From NCBI RefSeq assembly GCF_029633865.1, contig NC_079212.1, forward strand, positions 85,676,172 to 85,740,171: 64,000 nucleotides of DNA. Reading direction: 5' to 3'. Positions 48,419-59,965 of this stretch are shown here, one piece after another. Positions within the stretch are counted from its first letter, which is position 1; every line of letters begins with the position of its first letter. This stretch comes from Lampris incognitus. Taxonomy: Eukaryota > Chordata > Actinopteri > Lampriformes > Lampridae. Below the pieces are notes generated by a model, which saw only the letters and a list, made by a program, of their open reading frames with translations, had not been told where the DNA came from and made no database searches. The translations under genes and the position numbers were made by a program.

Positions 48419-48564
48419 GGCGCTCGGCCCAACACATGGAGAAGGTAGCACTCATGTGTATGTGTGGCGGGTTGACTTGGTCTGGCAGCCGGTTCAGTGC
48501 GCTGCAGAAGAGGGACGAAAAAGCACGACGCTTCTTGGTGTGGCGGGAGCTTCTATTCGCAGGT
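48419..48564 (-). other. zc3h10: zc3h10 5' UTR part of the first coding exon
   Basis: On the minus strand an acceptor (TTTGTTTTGCAG|ACCTGCG) lies just above 48564, so the coding exon probably starts there. An upstream non-coding exon would lie further up, in the GC-rich stretch 48640-49110. Confidence 0.5.
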
Positions 48565-48639
48565 CTGCAAAACAAAACACATGCATTACTGTTAAAAGTT
48601 CTCAAGCTGGGCAACACAAGGCCAGACTGAACATTTCAG

Positions 48640-49110
48640 GCCCAGAGTTACAGTACAGGACCAAGACGTTAGCGCGTGATTAGCTGGGACGGGACACGCC
48701 AGCCCTGCTGTTTACATTCGGGAATGTTCGGCGGGTTTCACAAAGCCGGCCAAACTGGCGCCTGGGTTTAAAGCATGCGGAACTGCAACAGACCAATAAG
48801 CACAACAGACGCCAAGTAGAGTCGTGGGCACAAGTGGATTCCACGTCGCTACAGGGCACGTCGCGGTGCCGGGGCTGCTGCTAGCGAGGCGACCGCTAAC
48901 TTCCTAGCTAACGTTAGCAAGCTAACGTTATTTCCGCAGCTACCGTCCGCGCTAGCCAGGCTGCTCTTATCGGGCTCTTACCATACGTTAGACGAGGAGC
49001 GGTATCCAGAGAGACCGTAAACGGTCCAATGTCCACCCAGCTACCTCTGGCGCCACACCGCAGCGCACCCAAACCCCGCTGCTAACGGTCCCTCAAGGCC
49101 CCGGGTTGTT
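48640..49110 (-). promoter_or_regulatory. GC-rich likely zc3h10 promoter/first exon region
   Basis: CpG-rich DNA with GCTAGC and TAACGTTAGC words and no coding frame. It is placed correctly for the zc3h10 transcription start. Inferred from composition and position. Confidence 0.4.
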
Positions 49111-49615
49111 TACCACAGCACCTACTGCACATATGCAGAAAAGCAGCGAGGAAGACGAGCCTCTTCTTCGGCGCCTCCCTAAGATTGTTTCTCGTGCCCT
49201 CTGCCGGTGGAAGTGTGAACTCGTTGCGGCGTGTCAGAAAAAAAACGTGATCCTAAAATCTGCACGGTTTACTCTACTTTCTGATGGGCGCGGCTCCGCT
49301 CAGAAAGGCTTGTCGTAAAAAACGGCCACAAAGCACAACCGTTGTTAGGTATCCTAGCGCCTTTTGAGTCGTTTGCGCGGTTGTAAATAATGGCCATTCC
49401 CTTTCCCAATAGTCTCTCGTCCAAGAAATAAACGTGTTGAACCGCGGGCTTGTGTCTTTTATCGCAGTACTTTTACTGTGCGATTTACAATCAGCCCATA
49501 CCTATTCAACCCTGCGATTACCGACGTGTTGCTAAGATAGTAAGTATGATGACGATCAGTCAACATTGCTTCGTCTCCCTGTCTGCGGACCCCATATCTG
49601 CCCTCTGACACTCAG
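49111..49615. other. Unassigned intergenic DNA
   Basis: No convincing gene. There are short open frames only and no recognised repeat. Confidence 0.45.
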
Positions 49616-49627
49616 CAGTGGCACTAC

Positions 49628-49772
49628 AAGGTGCTTCCCTGTGCATGGTGGCGTGCTTCCCTGTGCATGGTGGCGTGCTTCCCTGTGCATGGCGGCGTGC
49701 GTCCCCGTGCATGGCGGCGTGCTTCCCCGTGCATGGTGGCATGCTTCCCTGTGCATGGTGGCATGCTTCAGA
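49628..49772. repeat. 22-bp minisatellite, about 6 copies
   Basis: Unit GTGCTTCCCTGTGCATGGTG followed by GC. It creates apparent ORFs on both strands. Confidence 0.9.
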
Positions 49773-49925
49773 GCTGCCGTGGTCTGCCTCACCCTGTCTC
49801 AAGCTCAGCTTCATTGTCAAGTGTATTAGAATACAATGAAATTCTTGTGCTCTGGCTCTCTGCCTTAATACAAAGGACACAAGGACCCCCCCCCCAAAAA
49901 AGTTTGGCTCACAGTACCTCTTCAG

Positions 49926-51075
49926 AGAAAAACAGAAAATACTACAACACCCTCGATGTTCTACAGACTTCCCCTGGCAGGCAGATAAAGAGGGCTTTCC
50001 GTAAAACGGCCATGAAGCACCACCCTGATAAAAAGAAGGCCAATGCGGGGGAGACTTTCAGAGAGATAGCTGAAGGTAGATTACAAAATGACTTGCAACT
50101 GCTGTTTTTAAACAAATCTGAAATTTTAATCCAACACAGCTATCCAGGATAAACTACCTCAGATCATATCTATTATTTATTTACCTCTCAAACACAATAA
50201 GTGACCAAAGTCAAGTCGAAGTGTCTTTATTGTCCCTTACAGGGAAATTAGTTTGCAGCCAGTATAATAAAACCTCTCACAAAACATACCAAGACAACAG
50301 GACATAGTGGAGAACCAAAGGAGTTCAAATAGACTGGTATCCACCCTCATGGATGGATGGAGCTCTCCCCCACAAGACATCCACTACAACTTTCAACCTT
50401 CACATCCCATCTCAAAACGCACCTTTTCAAACGGGCACGCATTTTCCCACTGAGCCTCGCTGCACTGACTTGTGTGCAGATGATGATTTTATACGTATCT
50501 GTTGTGTTAACTTTTACTGCCCACCCTGCTTTGTTTCATTTGATGCTGTCTGACCCAGTGCTGCTTGTTTTTTACTGTATTCCCGAAGGTGTCCTTGAGT
50601 GCTCTGAAAGGCACGCACAAATAACATGTATCATTATTAATATTATTGTTATTTGATGAGCGAAGCCCATGGTAGTAATGTTAAGTGCTGTATCTGAGCT
50701 GGTTTTCCAAAGGTGTCTCATTTTTTCTTTCCCTGTGTGGCCTATGCAGTACTCTCTAACAAGAAGGAGAGGATGACGGTATGACCGGTTGGGCCATGAG
50801 GCTTTCTTTCTTTCTTTTCTTTGTTGCGACGGTGAAAAGACTCGTTTGACCCTGACGCGAGACACGCTTCCTCTGCTTCACTTTTGAGAATCTGTCCCAG
50901 GACCTCAACTTCCATGACCATCTATGGAGGAACTTCACTCCCACCGGAGTTACCCTGCAGGGGCAGAGGAGGAGGAAGACCTCTGTAAGGGCCAGTGCTG
51001 TCAGGCGACTGACTTCTTTGACCCGCTGGACAGTTCTTATAACGGACACTATGATGAGGAGGAGTGGGAGCCTTT
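49926..51075 (+). pseudogene. DNAJB9-like J-domain sequence, probably decayed
   Basis: 49926-50075 encodes most of a J domain: RKYYNTLDVLQTS, RQIKRAFRKTAMKHHPDKKK with the HPD motif intact, and FREIAE, ending at a GT donor. About 670 bases further, 50741-50800 encodes the expected continuation (AVLSNKKERM, then YDRLGHEAF), but a frameshift lies between these parts and the acceptor reads TGG instead of an AG. A later stretch (about 50886-50945, LSQDLNFHDHLWRNF) resembles the region after the J domain of ER DnaJ B9 proteins and also needs frame changes. No signal-peptide exon was found. J proteins of this type stimulate BiP in the ER; this copy is unlikely to do so. An expressed but diverged gene cannot be excluded. 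Confidence 0.5.
50355..50656 (+). mobile_element. LINE 3' end fragment (L2/Rex-like)
   Basis: A C-terminal LINE peptide (TSHLKTHLFKRA) is followed by a 3' UTR with CTTGAGTGCTCTGAAAGGC and an ATTATTAATATTATT tail, typical of fish LINEs. It sits inside the intron-like gap of the DNAJB9-like sequence. Confidence 0.6.
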
Positions 51076-51106
51076 TTTTCTAGACTACCACGCAAGTAGA
51101 CGGTAG

Positions 51107-51711
51107 CAGAGTAGGTGAAGGGGGCGTGAGGTTGTTGCTGTAGGGCTGTAATGTGTTATTGTAAATTCTTCCCTTCAGAGTAGCCTCTGTAAACCTTATG
51201 TGGTGTGCAGTGTCCTCGTCTCGTGCTCTGTGCTCCTCATATGGATCCAGATGTAGTGATCCCTGCAGCGCTCCACGACTGTGCAGTGTGAACTATGGCT
51301 CATTTATGGGGCAGCCTATAAGATGGATGGTTGTTTATTGGCTGCTGGAATTGTCAGAGGTGACCAGCAAGGTCTTTATTGGACTGTCACGCCAGCTTTT
51401 CGGAGGGGGAGTGTCTCGAGGTCCCGAGTTACTGACTAACACATAGTTTACTCGTCTTTTCCTTTTTTTTGCCTGCGCCAGCACAATAGTTTGGGCAGTT
51501 TTTTCCATCCCCGCTCTCACAGGACCAGTTTACACTTTGACCTAGAGGATATCCTGTGCCTCCTCAGCAGTTGGAGCGTGTGAGTGCACTTCGGCAGTTA
51601 AGGAAAACTACCCTCGCTGCTTTTGAAAACGCTCTACTGAGGACGGCAGGGGATTTAACCAACCCAGAAACGGGAGAAGGATAGTTTATTCAGCAGTATC
51701 CAGGCTCAGCC
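51107..51711 (+). other. Likely 5' UTR and promoter side of the sorting nexin gene
   Basis: There is no coding frame of note. The block ends at the ATG of the sorting nexin. No TATA box or CpG island is obvious. Confidence 0.35.
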
Positions 51712-54700
51712 ATGATGGTAAGTTGTACTTCGGTGCGTGAAAAGTTATGAATTTATTCACGGTTTAAGACTGACAGGCGGACCCCCCCGCCCCTTGCTGC
51801 AGAGCGCCTGCAGTCACGTACAATGGCGACGGTTTTGTTTCAGAGGGCTTAGCAAGTGAGAGTATACTACCCGCACTCACAACCGAAGCGGCCTCCACAT
51901 TTGTCTGTCACGCGGCTTTTTAACAGCCACATTCATTTCATCCTGCAGGAGGAGGACAAAGACGTGACATTGTCCACTCTCAGTGTGGATTCCCCCAGTA
52001 TCAAAGTTACAGAAGTGGTCAGAGATGGAGACACACTGACCTTCATTATCATATCGCAGAAGGTGAGCGAGCGGGCCGCAGACGTTGCTTTTATCATTGC
52101 CTAACTGTGATCCACAACAAAAATCAGACAAGTTGGTTCATTTGGTATAACTCTGATATATATATATATATATGTATATATAGTGATCACTAAGAAAAGC
52201 CCTGAGCCGCTGTGATGTCATGGGGTGCTGTGTCTTTTCTCTGTGGTCTACCAGCTGTCTGGGACAGGGGAGTACCATGTGGATCGGACTTATGAAGACT
52301 TCGAATGGCTTCAGCACCATCTGTTCTCTGAAGAAGATGTGCCGGGGTTACAGGGGGTTATAGTAAGACTTCCACTTCGTCTGCTCCCATTTCCAACATC
52401 CAGCCTAACACACGGATGACAGCTCGAGAGACGGCGTTCTGCAGCATCATGGCGGCGGCAGGGGGTGGGGGTGGGGGGGCACTAGCACATGCTGAGTGTA
52501 TGGACTCAACAGCTAGGCTTAATTCCAGCCATGGCTCATAATTTCTATTGTAAATATTCATGTTGCTGGTGAAACGTGGGGACTAGCCAGTGGAAGCTGT
52601 GAGCTGCATGACCTCTGCGACGGTGACAATGTCTTTTTCCTGCAAAACTGTGGGTTAACTCGCCACAAGCCACTCTGTCCTTCTGCTCTCCTGTTAGGGT
52701 CACTGTGTTTGCCTGAATAAATGCAGCAACGTCGTGTTTAACAAAGAGGAGAACAGTAGATATCCCTTGGCGAGCAGTACATGCCACCCGTTTATGCTGA
52801 TTCTGCTCTTTCTTCAGTTTCCTCCTCTCCCGGCGAAGGCTCAGGTGAACGTGTCTCCTAAGGTCATCAAACAGCTGGGTATGTCCTCTGAAAGACATGT
52901 TTCCTGACCCAGCTTGGACCGTTCCCTCCAGCATGCCACTTTGCACTCTTTCTTTTGCCCCACAGGGATTTGCCCCGTGGCGTGGTGTGATAAAAGTGAT
53001 GGTCTTGTGTTTCTCTCCTGCAGGTTTCCTGGCCATGGGGCAGGACTGGCAGCCCTACTGCGCGGCGCTGCAGACGTACCTGCACCAGGTGGCTGCAAAC
53101 AGCACGCTCAGGAAAAACCGAGCTCTTGAGGTCTTTCTTACCAGCTTAGAGGTACGCCGACGCAAACAACCGTTGCACTTTATTTGAAGGCCTTTGTTTA
53201 AAAGCCCCCCCCCCCCTGCTGCAGAAAAAAAGAAAAAAGTCTGAACCTTATTTATGAGCGTACAGAGCAGTAAACCGATCAGCTTTTATGGGCAGTGTCT
53301 TGGGACAGAGCTGCATGTTCTAATCTTGTTATGAAGCTCGTGTCTGTGTCTCAGTCAGCGCAGGGGACAGCCCTGTGAATCCAAACCCCCTGCTGATCTC
53401 ACAGATCACGATCCCTTAATGTCTCAAAAGCCGAGGCCTGACAGGAAGTGAAGCCTGGTAAACAGGAAACCAGGAACGGTGCGGGGATGAAAACACGTAA
53501 CGCTTCACGAGAGCAGTTTATGCTGCACATGCTGAGGCATAGCCATGGAAAACTCACAGGGGATGAGTCGAGCGGTCACTGTATTGATGCATGAGTCATA
53601 GATGGAGGAAGGGTCCCCGACGCCTTCATGGCTGAACCCTTCTGTGGTCTTCCGGGTCAACATGACCCATAACAGAGTTTTTAACAGCAGGGAAATGACT
53701 CTACATGTTCTTTTTTCATCCTGAAATGTGACGGCTTTTCCTAGAGGGACCCCAACATTAGAAACATGTGACGACTTTTCCTAGAGGGACCCCAACATTA
53801 GAAACATGTGATGACTTTTTCTCGAGGGACCCCAACATTAGAAACATGTGATGACTTTTTCTCGAGGGACCCAAACATTAGAAACATGTGGCGACTTTTT
53901 CTTGAGGGACTCCAACATTAGAAACATGTAATGACTTTTCCTAGAGGGACCCCAACATTAGAAACATGTGATGACTTTTTCTCGAGGGACCCCAACATTA
54001 GAAACATGTGATGACTTTTCCTAGAGGGACCCAACAATAGAAATATGTGATGACTTTTCCTAGAGGGACCCCAACATTAGAAACGTGATGTCTTTTCCTA
54101 GAGGGACCCCAACATTAGAAACGTGATGACTTTTCCTAGAGGGACCCCAACATTAGAAACATGTGATGACTTTTTCTAGAGGGACCCCAACATTAGAAAC
54201 GTGATGACTTTTCCTCGAGGGACCCAAACATTAGAAACATGTGGCGACTTTTTCTTGAGGGACTACAACATTAGAAACATGTAATGACTTTTCCTAGAGG
54301 GACCCCAACATTAGAAACATGTGGCGACCTTTTCTTGAGGGACTCCAACATTAGAAACATGTAATGACTTTTCCTAGAGGGACCCCAACATTAGAAACGT
54401 GATGACTTTTCCTAGAGGGACCCCAACATTAGAAACGTGGCGACTTTTCCTAGAGGGACCCCAACATTAGAAACGTGATGACTTTTCCTTGAGGGACCCC
54501 AACATTAGAAACGTGATGACTTTTCGTTAAGGGACCCCAACATTAGAAACGTGATGACTTTTCGTTAAGGGACCCCAACATTAGAAACGTGATGACTTTT
54601 CCTAGAGGGACCCCAACATTAGAAACGTGATGACTTTTCCTAGAGGGACCCCAACATTAGAAACGTGATGACTTTTCCTAGAGGGACCCCAACATTAGAA

Positions 54701-56055
54701 AAGTGATGACTTTCCCTAGAGGGACCCCAACATTAGAAACGTGATGACTTTTGGGACCCCAACATTAGAAGCGTGATGACTTTTCCTAGAGGGACCCCAA
54801 CATTAGAAACATGTGATGACTTTTCCTAGAGGGACCCCAACATTAGAAACATGTAATGACTTTTCCTAGAGGGACCCCAACATTAGAAACGTGATGACTT
54901 TTCCTAGAGGGACCCCAACATTAGAAAAGTGATGACTTTCCCTAGAGGGACCCCAACATTAGAAACGTGATGACTTTTCCTAGAGGGACCCCAACATTAG
55001 AAACGTGATGACTTTCCCTAGAGGGACCCCAACATTAGAAACGTGATGACTTTTGGGACCCCAACATTAGAAACGTGATGACTTTTCCTAGAGGGACCCC
55101 AACATTAGAAACGTGATGACTTTTCCTAGAGGGACCCCAACATTAGAAACGTGATGACTTTTGGGACCCCAACATTAGAAGCGTGATGACTTTTCCTAGA
55201 GGGACCCCAACATTAGAAACATGTGATGACTTTTCCTCGAGGGACCCCAAAATTAGAAACATGTGATGACTTTTCCTAGAGGGACCCCAACATTAGAAAC
55301 ATGTAATGACTTTTCCTAGAGGGACCCCAACATTAGAAACGTGATGACTTTTCCTAGAGGGACCCCAACATTAGAAAAGTGATGACTTTCCCTAGAGGGA
55401 CCCCAACATTAGAAACGTGATGACTTTTCCTAGAGGGACCCCAACATTAGAAACGTGATGACTTTCCCTAGAGGGACCCCAACATTAGAAACGTGATGAC
55501 TTTTGGGACCCCAACATTAGAAACGTGATGACTTTTCCTAGAGGGACCCCAACATTAGAAACATGTAATGACTTTTCCTAGAGGGACCCCAACATTAGAA
55601 AAAGTGAAACATTGTTTTGTTCATATTTCCATGAAAGTTGTACCCCACTAGGGTACTAAGATTGTCTTAGGGTCATATGTGACCCGAAGACATGCGTGGG
55701 TCATGTGTGTCTTTCTGCACTTTGAAGAGGGAAAACCCAGTTAGTCACACAGTTTTCGATTATTGACAGGCTGTTTCTTCCTGCAGAATAGATTTGGGGT
55801 TTAAAATTAAATTTAGTTGCTTTAACTTAGAGGTTGGCGGCATGGTGGTGCAGTGGCTAGCATGGTTGCCTCACAGCAAGAAGGTCCTGGGTTCGAGCCC
55901 CGGGGTAGTCCAACCTTGGGGGTGGTCCTGGGTCGTCCTCTGTGTGGAGTTTGCATGTTCTCCCCGTGTCTGTGTGGGTTTCCTCCGGGGGCTCCAGTTT
56001 CCTCCCACAGTCCAAAGGCATGTAGGTCAGGTGAATTGGCCGTACTAAATTGTCC

Positions 56056-56142
<87 letters not shown>

Positions 56143-56463
56143 GGACTTGTGATGGTCTGGTGGCCTGTCCAGGGTGTCTCCCCGCCTGTTGCCCAATGAC
56201 TGCTGGGATGGGCTCCAGCATCCCCGCGGCCCCAGCTGGGATACGCGGCTGGGATAATGGAGCGGGAATGGGATGGAATTCGGAGGTTTAATGAGGGCGG
56301 GTCAGAAAGGACCCTTAAGACAGGGCAGTGTACACAACGTGTGGACAACACAAGGGTTAAAAGCAACAGCTCACGCTGTCGTCCATGTTTGACACGTACT
56401 CTCAGTACTGATGTTCTCTTCATACCGTGACCTTTAAGAGGACAAAGTTCCTGTGTCTGACTT

Positions 56464-56562
<99 letters not shown>

Positions 56563-57246
56563 CCTCCTGGCCGGCAGAAGGTCAGGAAAGGTATCTTCAA
56601 CCGCCTGAGTCAGGCTGTGGAAGGAATGAGGAAAGAGGGTCATAAGGTGAGGGTCATGTGACTTCCCCCCACACCGTCTGCATGCTGCACAGTTCTTAGT
56701 GACAGTAAACACAACACAATAAATAAATACAACACAATCAATAAATAAATACAACAAATAAATAAATACAACAAATAAATACAACACAATAAATAAATAC
56801 AATACAATAAATAAACACAACACAATAAATAAATAAATAAATACAATACAATAAACACAACACAATAAATAAATACAATACAATAAATAAATACAACACA
56901 ATAAATACAATAAATAAATAAGATGTTGGTGTTAACGCTGTACCTCCATACTACTCCACAACCTGGCATTTGATTTGACATCCGTGATGACTGTCTCTGT
57001 AGGACGTGGATGACTTCTTTCAAGCCGAGCGGGACCGTAACCTCGTTCTGACCGGCTGTACCAAGACAGCCGCTGAGGTGAGTCGGTCAGCCGAGTGTGT
57101 GTGTCTGTCATTTTCTGTAACTGCAGACAGACACACAAACACAGCACACACCCTGTCCCTTTGTCCTTGCTCCTCTGTTTAGTTTGGCTGTTAATTTCTG
57201 TTCTGTCTCTTGCAGAGGTTCCTGGATGTGGTGCTGAGTGAGCAAA
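51712..57246 (+). CDS. PX-domain sorting nexin (SNX-BAR-like), 5' eight coding exons
   Basis: Coding exons 51712-51717 (Met-Met only), 51949-52062, 52255-52362, 52818-52878, 53024-53151, 56563-56646, 57003-57077 and 57216-57246 all have GT/AG junctions and matching phases (about 202 residues so far). The PX domain reads TLTFIIISQK, then RTYEDFEWLQHHLF (the conserved phosphoinositide-binding R-x-Y-x-D-F-x-W), VPGLQGVIFPPLPAK and DWQPYCAALQTYLHQVA. After it come FNRLSQAVEGMRKEG and VDDFFQAERDRN, which resemble the start of the BAR region of the SNX5/6/32 group (VDDFFexE). Sorting nexins of this type sit on endosomes and act in cargo retrieval. The last visible exon ends in phase 1 after LSEQ, and I did not find the next one in the repeat-rich remainder. 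The subfamily is not certain, so no symbol is given. Confidence 0.82.
53718..55605. repeat. 38-40-bp minisatellite, about 48 copies, in a sorting nexin intron
   Basis: Unit GATGACTTTTCCTAGAGGGA followed by CCCCAACATTAGAAACGT, with ACATGT variants of 40 bp and shortened units lacking CCTAGA. It occupies most of the 3.4-kb intron between exons at 53151 and 56563. Higher-order blocks are visible (54720-54960 is repeated near 55120-55400). Confidence 0.96.
55833..56250 (+). mobile_element. V-SINE with expanded (GT)n
   Basis: Complete copy: head GGCGGCATGGTGGTGCAGTG, B box GGTTCGAGCCCCGG, 3' block GACTGCTGGGATGGGCTCC. The internal GT run at 56059-56140 has about 41 units. Confidence 0.9.
56466..56560. 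repeat. (GT)n abutting a splice acceptor
   Basis: About 47 GT units that run directly into the AG of the sorting nexin exon starting at 56563. Confidence 0.93.
56698..56920. repeat. AATAAATACAACAC tandem repeats
   Basis: Irregular array of AATAAATA, CAACAC and CAATA units, in the intron after sorting nexin exon 56563-56646. Confidence 0.9.
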
Positions 57247-57496
57247 GTAAGGAAGTCATTTACTACAAAGGAGCTCTGTGGTTTGTACCTCAGTAGGCTC
57301 CGTGTCACACGGCTGGACGGATGTGCAGCACATGCTGTTCCGGGGGTCTGCACAAACAACGCATTTCATTATGTTCATGCAGTTCTTAACAAAACAGGAC
57401 ATACATTACAGAACACATTATGGGGTGGACACCAGATGTGAAGAGTTCAGGGATGCACCATGATATTGGTACGTCATCAGTATCGGCCAGTAAAGG

Positions 57497-58062
57497 CCGA
57501 TATGACGGGCCGATATGACAGGCCGACATGACAGACCGACATGACAGGCCGATATGACAGGCAGACATGACAGACCGATATGACAGGCCGATATGACAGG
57601 CCGACATGACAGACCGACATGACAGGCCGACATGACAGGCCGACATGACAGGCCGATATGACAGGCCGGTATGACAGGCCGGTATGACAGGCCGATATGA
57701 CAGGCCGACATGACAGGCCGACATGACAGGCCGGTATGACAGGCCGATATGACAGGCCGATATGACAGGCCGACATGACAGGCCGATATGACAGGCCGAC
57801 ATGACAGGCCGATATGACAGGTCGACATGACAGGCCGATATGACAGGCCGACATGACAGGCCGACATGACAGGCCGATATGACAGGCCGATATGACAGGC
57901 TGACATGACAGGCCGACATGACAGGCCGATATGACAGGCCGACATGACAGGCTGACATGACAGGCCGATATGACAGGCCGACATGACAGGCCTATATGAC
58001 AGGCCGACATGACAGGCCGACATGACAGGCCGATATGACAGGCCAATATGACAGGCCAGTAA
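57497..58062. repeat. 13-bp minisatellite, about 43 copies
   Basis: Unit TGACAGGCCGATA alternating with TGACAGGCCGACA. Since 39 bases are 13 codons, all three minus frames stay open; these ORFs are artefacts. Confidence 0.96.
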
Positions 58063-58109
58063 GATGAAGCTTTAATTACCGAATACATGATGTGAACTGG
58101 TGGTCATGA

Positions 58110-58545
58110 GCGTTGGGTGGTGACTGAAAGGGTGAGATCGTGGATACAAGCGGCTGAAATTAGTTTCCTCTGTAGGGTGTCTGGGCTCAGCCTTAGAGAT
58201 AGGGTGAGGAGCTCGGACATCCGGAGGGAGCTCGGAGTAGAGCTGCTGCTCCTTCATGTCAAAAGGAGCCAGATGAGGTGGTTCGGGCATCTGATTAGGA
58301 TGCCTCCTGGGCGCCTTCCTTTGGGGGTTTTCCGGGTACAGCCAACTGGGAGGAGACCCCGGGGTAGACCCAGAACTCGCTGGAGGGACTACATGTCCAA
58401 TCTGGCCTGGGAACGCCTTGGGATCCCCCAGGAGGAGCTGGAGGGTGTTGCTAGGGAGAGGGACATCTGGAGTGCCCTACTTAGCTTGCTGCCTCCGCAA
58501 CCCGACCCCGGAGAAGTGGCTGATGATGAGATGAGATGAGATGCG
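58110..58545 (+). mobile_element. RTE/Rex-like LINE 3' end (family D)
   Basis: One open frame encodes VTERVRSWIQAAEISFLCRV through RGRPRTRWRDYMSNLAWERL and WSALLSLLPPQPDPGEVADD. A GATGA-rich tail extends to about 58580. It is the best-preserved C-terminal fragment of this family in the window. Confidence 0.85.
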
Positions 58546-58589
58546 ATGAGATGAGATGCGATGAGATGAGACGAGATGAAGATGTGAAC

Positions 58590-59545
58590 CATTGACCAGG
58601 CACAGCCATGGTGCGTCACATAGGCGGAGCACATAGGCGCTGATTTATGTTGTTGCCCGTGGGTGCCCAAGTTAAGTGAATACCACCAAGGTGATGACTG
58701 TCACCAAATCACTTGTACTGCGCTTGCCTTAGTCATGACCGTGATGCAAGCTGACTCGCCCGCTGTCGTCTGTCAGACGTACACACAAACTGTGATGAAA
58801 TGCGACACTGCTCTACTTTGAACAGCAGCACACGGTCTGGTTTCTCTATTGATGGACGAGCCGTAGAGATCAGCAGCGCGATGCCCACGTGGGTGTGCAA
58901 GGGGTCCGTGGTCAGTGCAGCTCCAGCTCAGTCCACTACAGGAGAGACTTGATGTTCTCTGCAATTAGGTGGAAAAAATATGTGCATGTGTCGGTATCGG
59001 CAAAATGAGCAGGAAAACATCGGCATATCAGATACCCGCAAAAATCCCGTACCGTGCATCGTTAGAGGAGTTACTTTAGGGGGACAAGACAAATTTAAAA
59101 AACAAGAAGAAATTAAAGAAAACATTTGAGATATTCTGTCTCATCTCCACCGTGCTTCAGTTACCGGACGTGGCATCGTGCTGCCAGGGGTTTGTGTAGT
59201 TGTGTGAGTATTATGTGGTGGCAGGGCCTTCAAGGTTTTCGTTGCTCTGGACACGTCTGCCATTTTATGGGACTCGTGCCTGATTTGGCAGAAGACCTTC
59301 AGCTGCAAGGCTGGTGCGGGTACGCATGTGCTGCAGACTGGAGCTGAATGTGAGTTGGATATATGGACAAGCAGAAGCTTGACACACTGTCATTCCTCTG
59401 GTGAAGATGGGAAGTGAGGCGCTGAGTCTTTCCTGTGCTCTGAGCCACCTGGGCAGTTCAGAGAGGAGCACACTACTCTGCTCTGAACCTGATTTTGAAC
59501 TTTACCTAATCCTCTCTTGGTAGTGCCTGACCGTACCACCGGGCA
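58590..59545. other. Unassigned DNA
   Basis: No gene recognised. The left part may belong to the hAT-like element. 59073-59545 shows no repeat or coding signal I can name. Confidence 0.4.
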
Positions 59546-59563
59546 GCATGTCCATGCAGACTC

Positions 59564-59965
59564 TTTTTTTTTTTTTTATAAATTTATTTCTGATTTTTCC
59601 CTTTTTTCTCCCAATTTAGTGGCCAATCGATCCCTATTTTAATTCAAACACCCACCCTCGCACTGTATGCGTTCGCCAACTGCATCTCTCCGGCCGGCAG
59701 TCTCGAAGGAGACCGCCTCGCCACTTTCGTGACAAGGCGACTCCAAGCCGAACCACTGTTTTTCCGACACACACAGAGACGCATTCACGTGACGAACACA
59801 AGCCGACTCCGCCCCCCTCCCGAAGACAGCGTTGCCAATGATCGCTGCTTCGTCGAGTCCGGCCATAGTCGGATCTGACGAGACCGGGGCGCGAACCCCA
59901 GTCCCCAGTGGGCAACTGCATCGACACAGAGCCGATGCTTAGACCGCTACACCACCGCGGACCGT
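59564..59965 (-). mobile_element. tRNA-headed SINE, family C, with target duplication
   Basis: Same family as 31568-31934. Head TCCGCGGTGGTGTAGCGGTC (complement at 59965 down) and a T-run (A tail) at 59564-59577. The flanks ATGCAGACTC (59554-59563 and 59966-59975) are identical. Confidence 0.88.

Larger units (their letters stand above)
57448..59064. mobile_element. hAT-like element containing a 13-bp array and a LINE insertion (tentative)
   Basis: The left end CAGGGATGCACCATGATATT and the right end (complement ACGATGCACGGTACGGGAT) resemble hAT elements that begin CAGGGATGCACCGATA and carry TATCGGCCGATA words. The flanks GAAGAGTT (57440-57447) and GAGGAGTT (59065-59072) match at 7 of 8 bases. 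The interior is dominated by the array at 57497-58062 and the LINE at 58110-58545. Confidence 0.4.

Noticed and set aside
49631-50152. 173-codon ORF joining the 22-bp repeat and the J domain
   Set aside because: Its first ~95 residues are minisatellite and repeat translation. Only the J-domain part is meaningful.
53718-55605. Regular 38-bp repeats considered as a CRISPR array
   Set aside because: The repeats are directly adjacent without unique spacers, and the sequence is vertebrate with introns.
57386-58088. Three overlapping ~200-codon minus-strand ORFs of ACHIGLSCRPV type
   Set aside because: They are artefacts of the 13-bp array. Three simultaneous open frames with the same composition are not coding.
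59564-59965. tRNA-like sequence considered as a real tRNA gene
   Set aside because: It has A- and B-box-like elements but sits at the head of a SINE with an A-tail and target duplication. No proper cloverleaf was evident.
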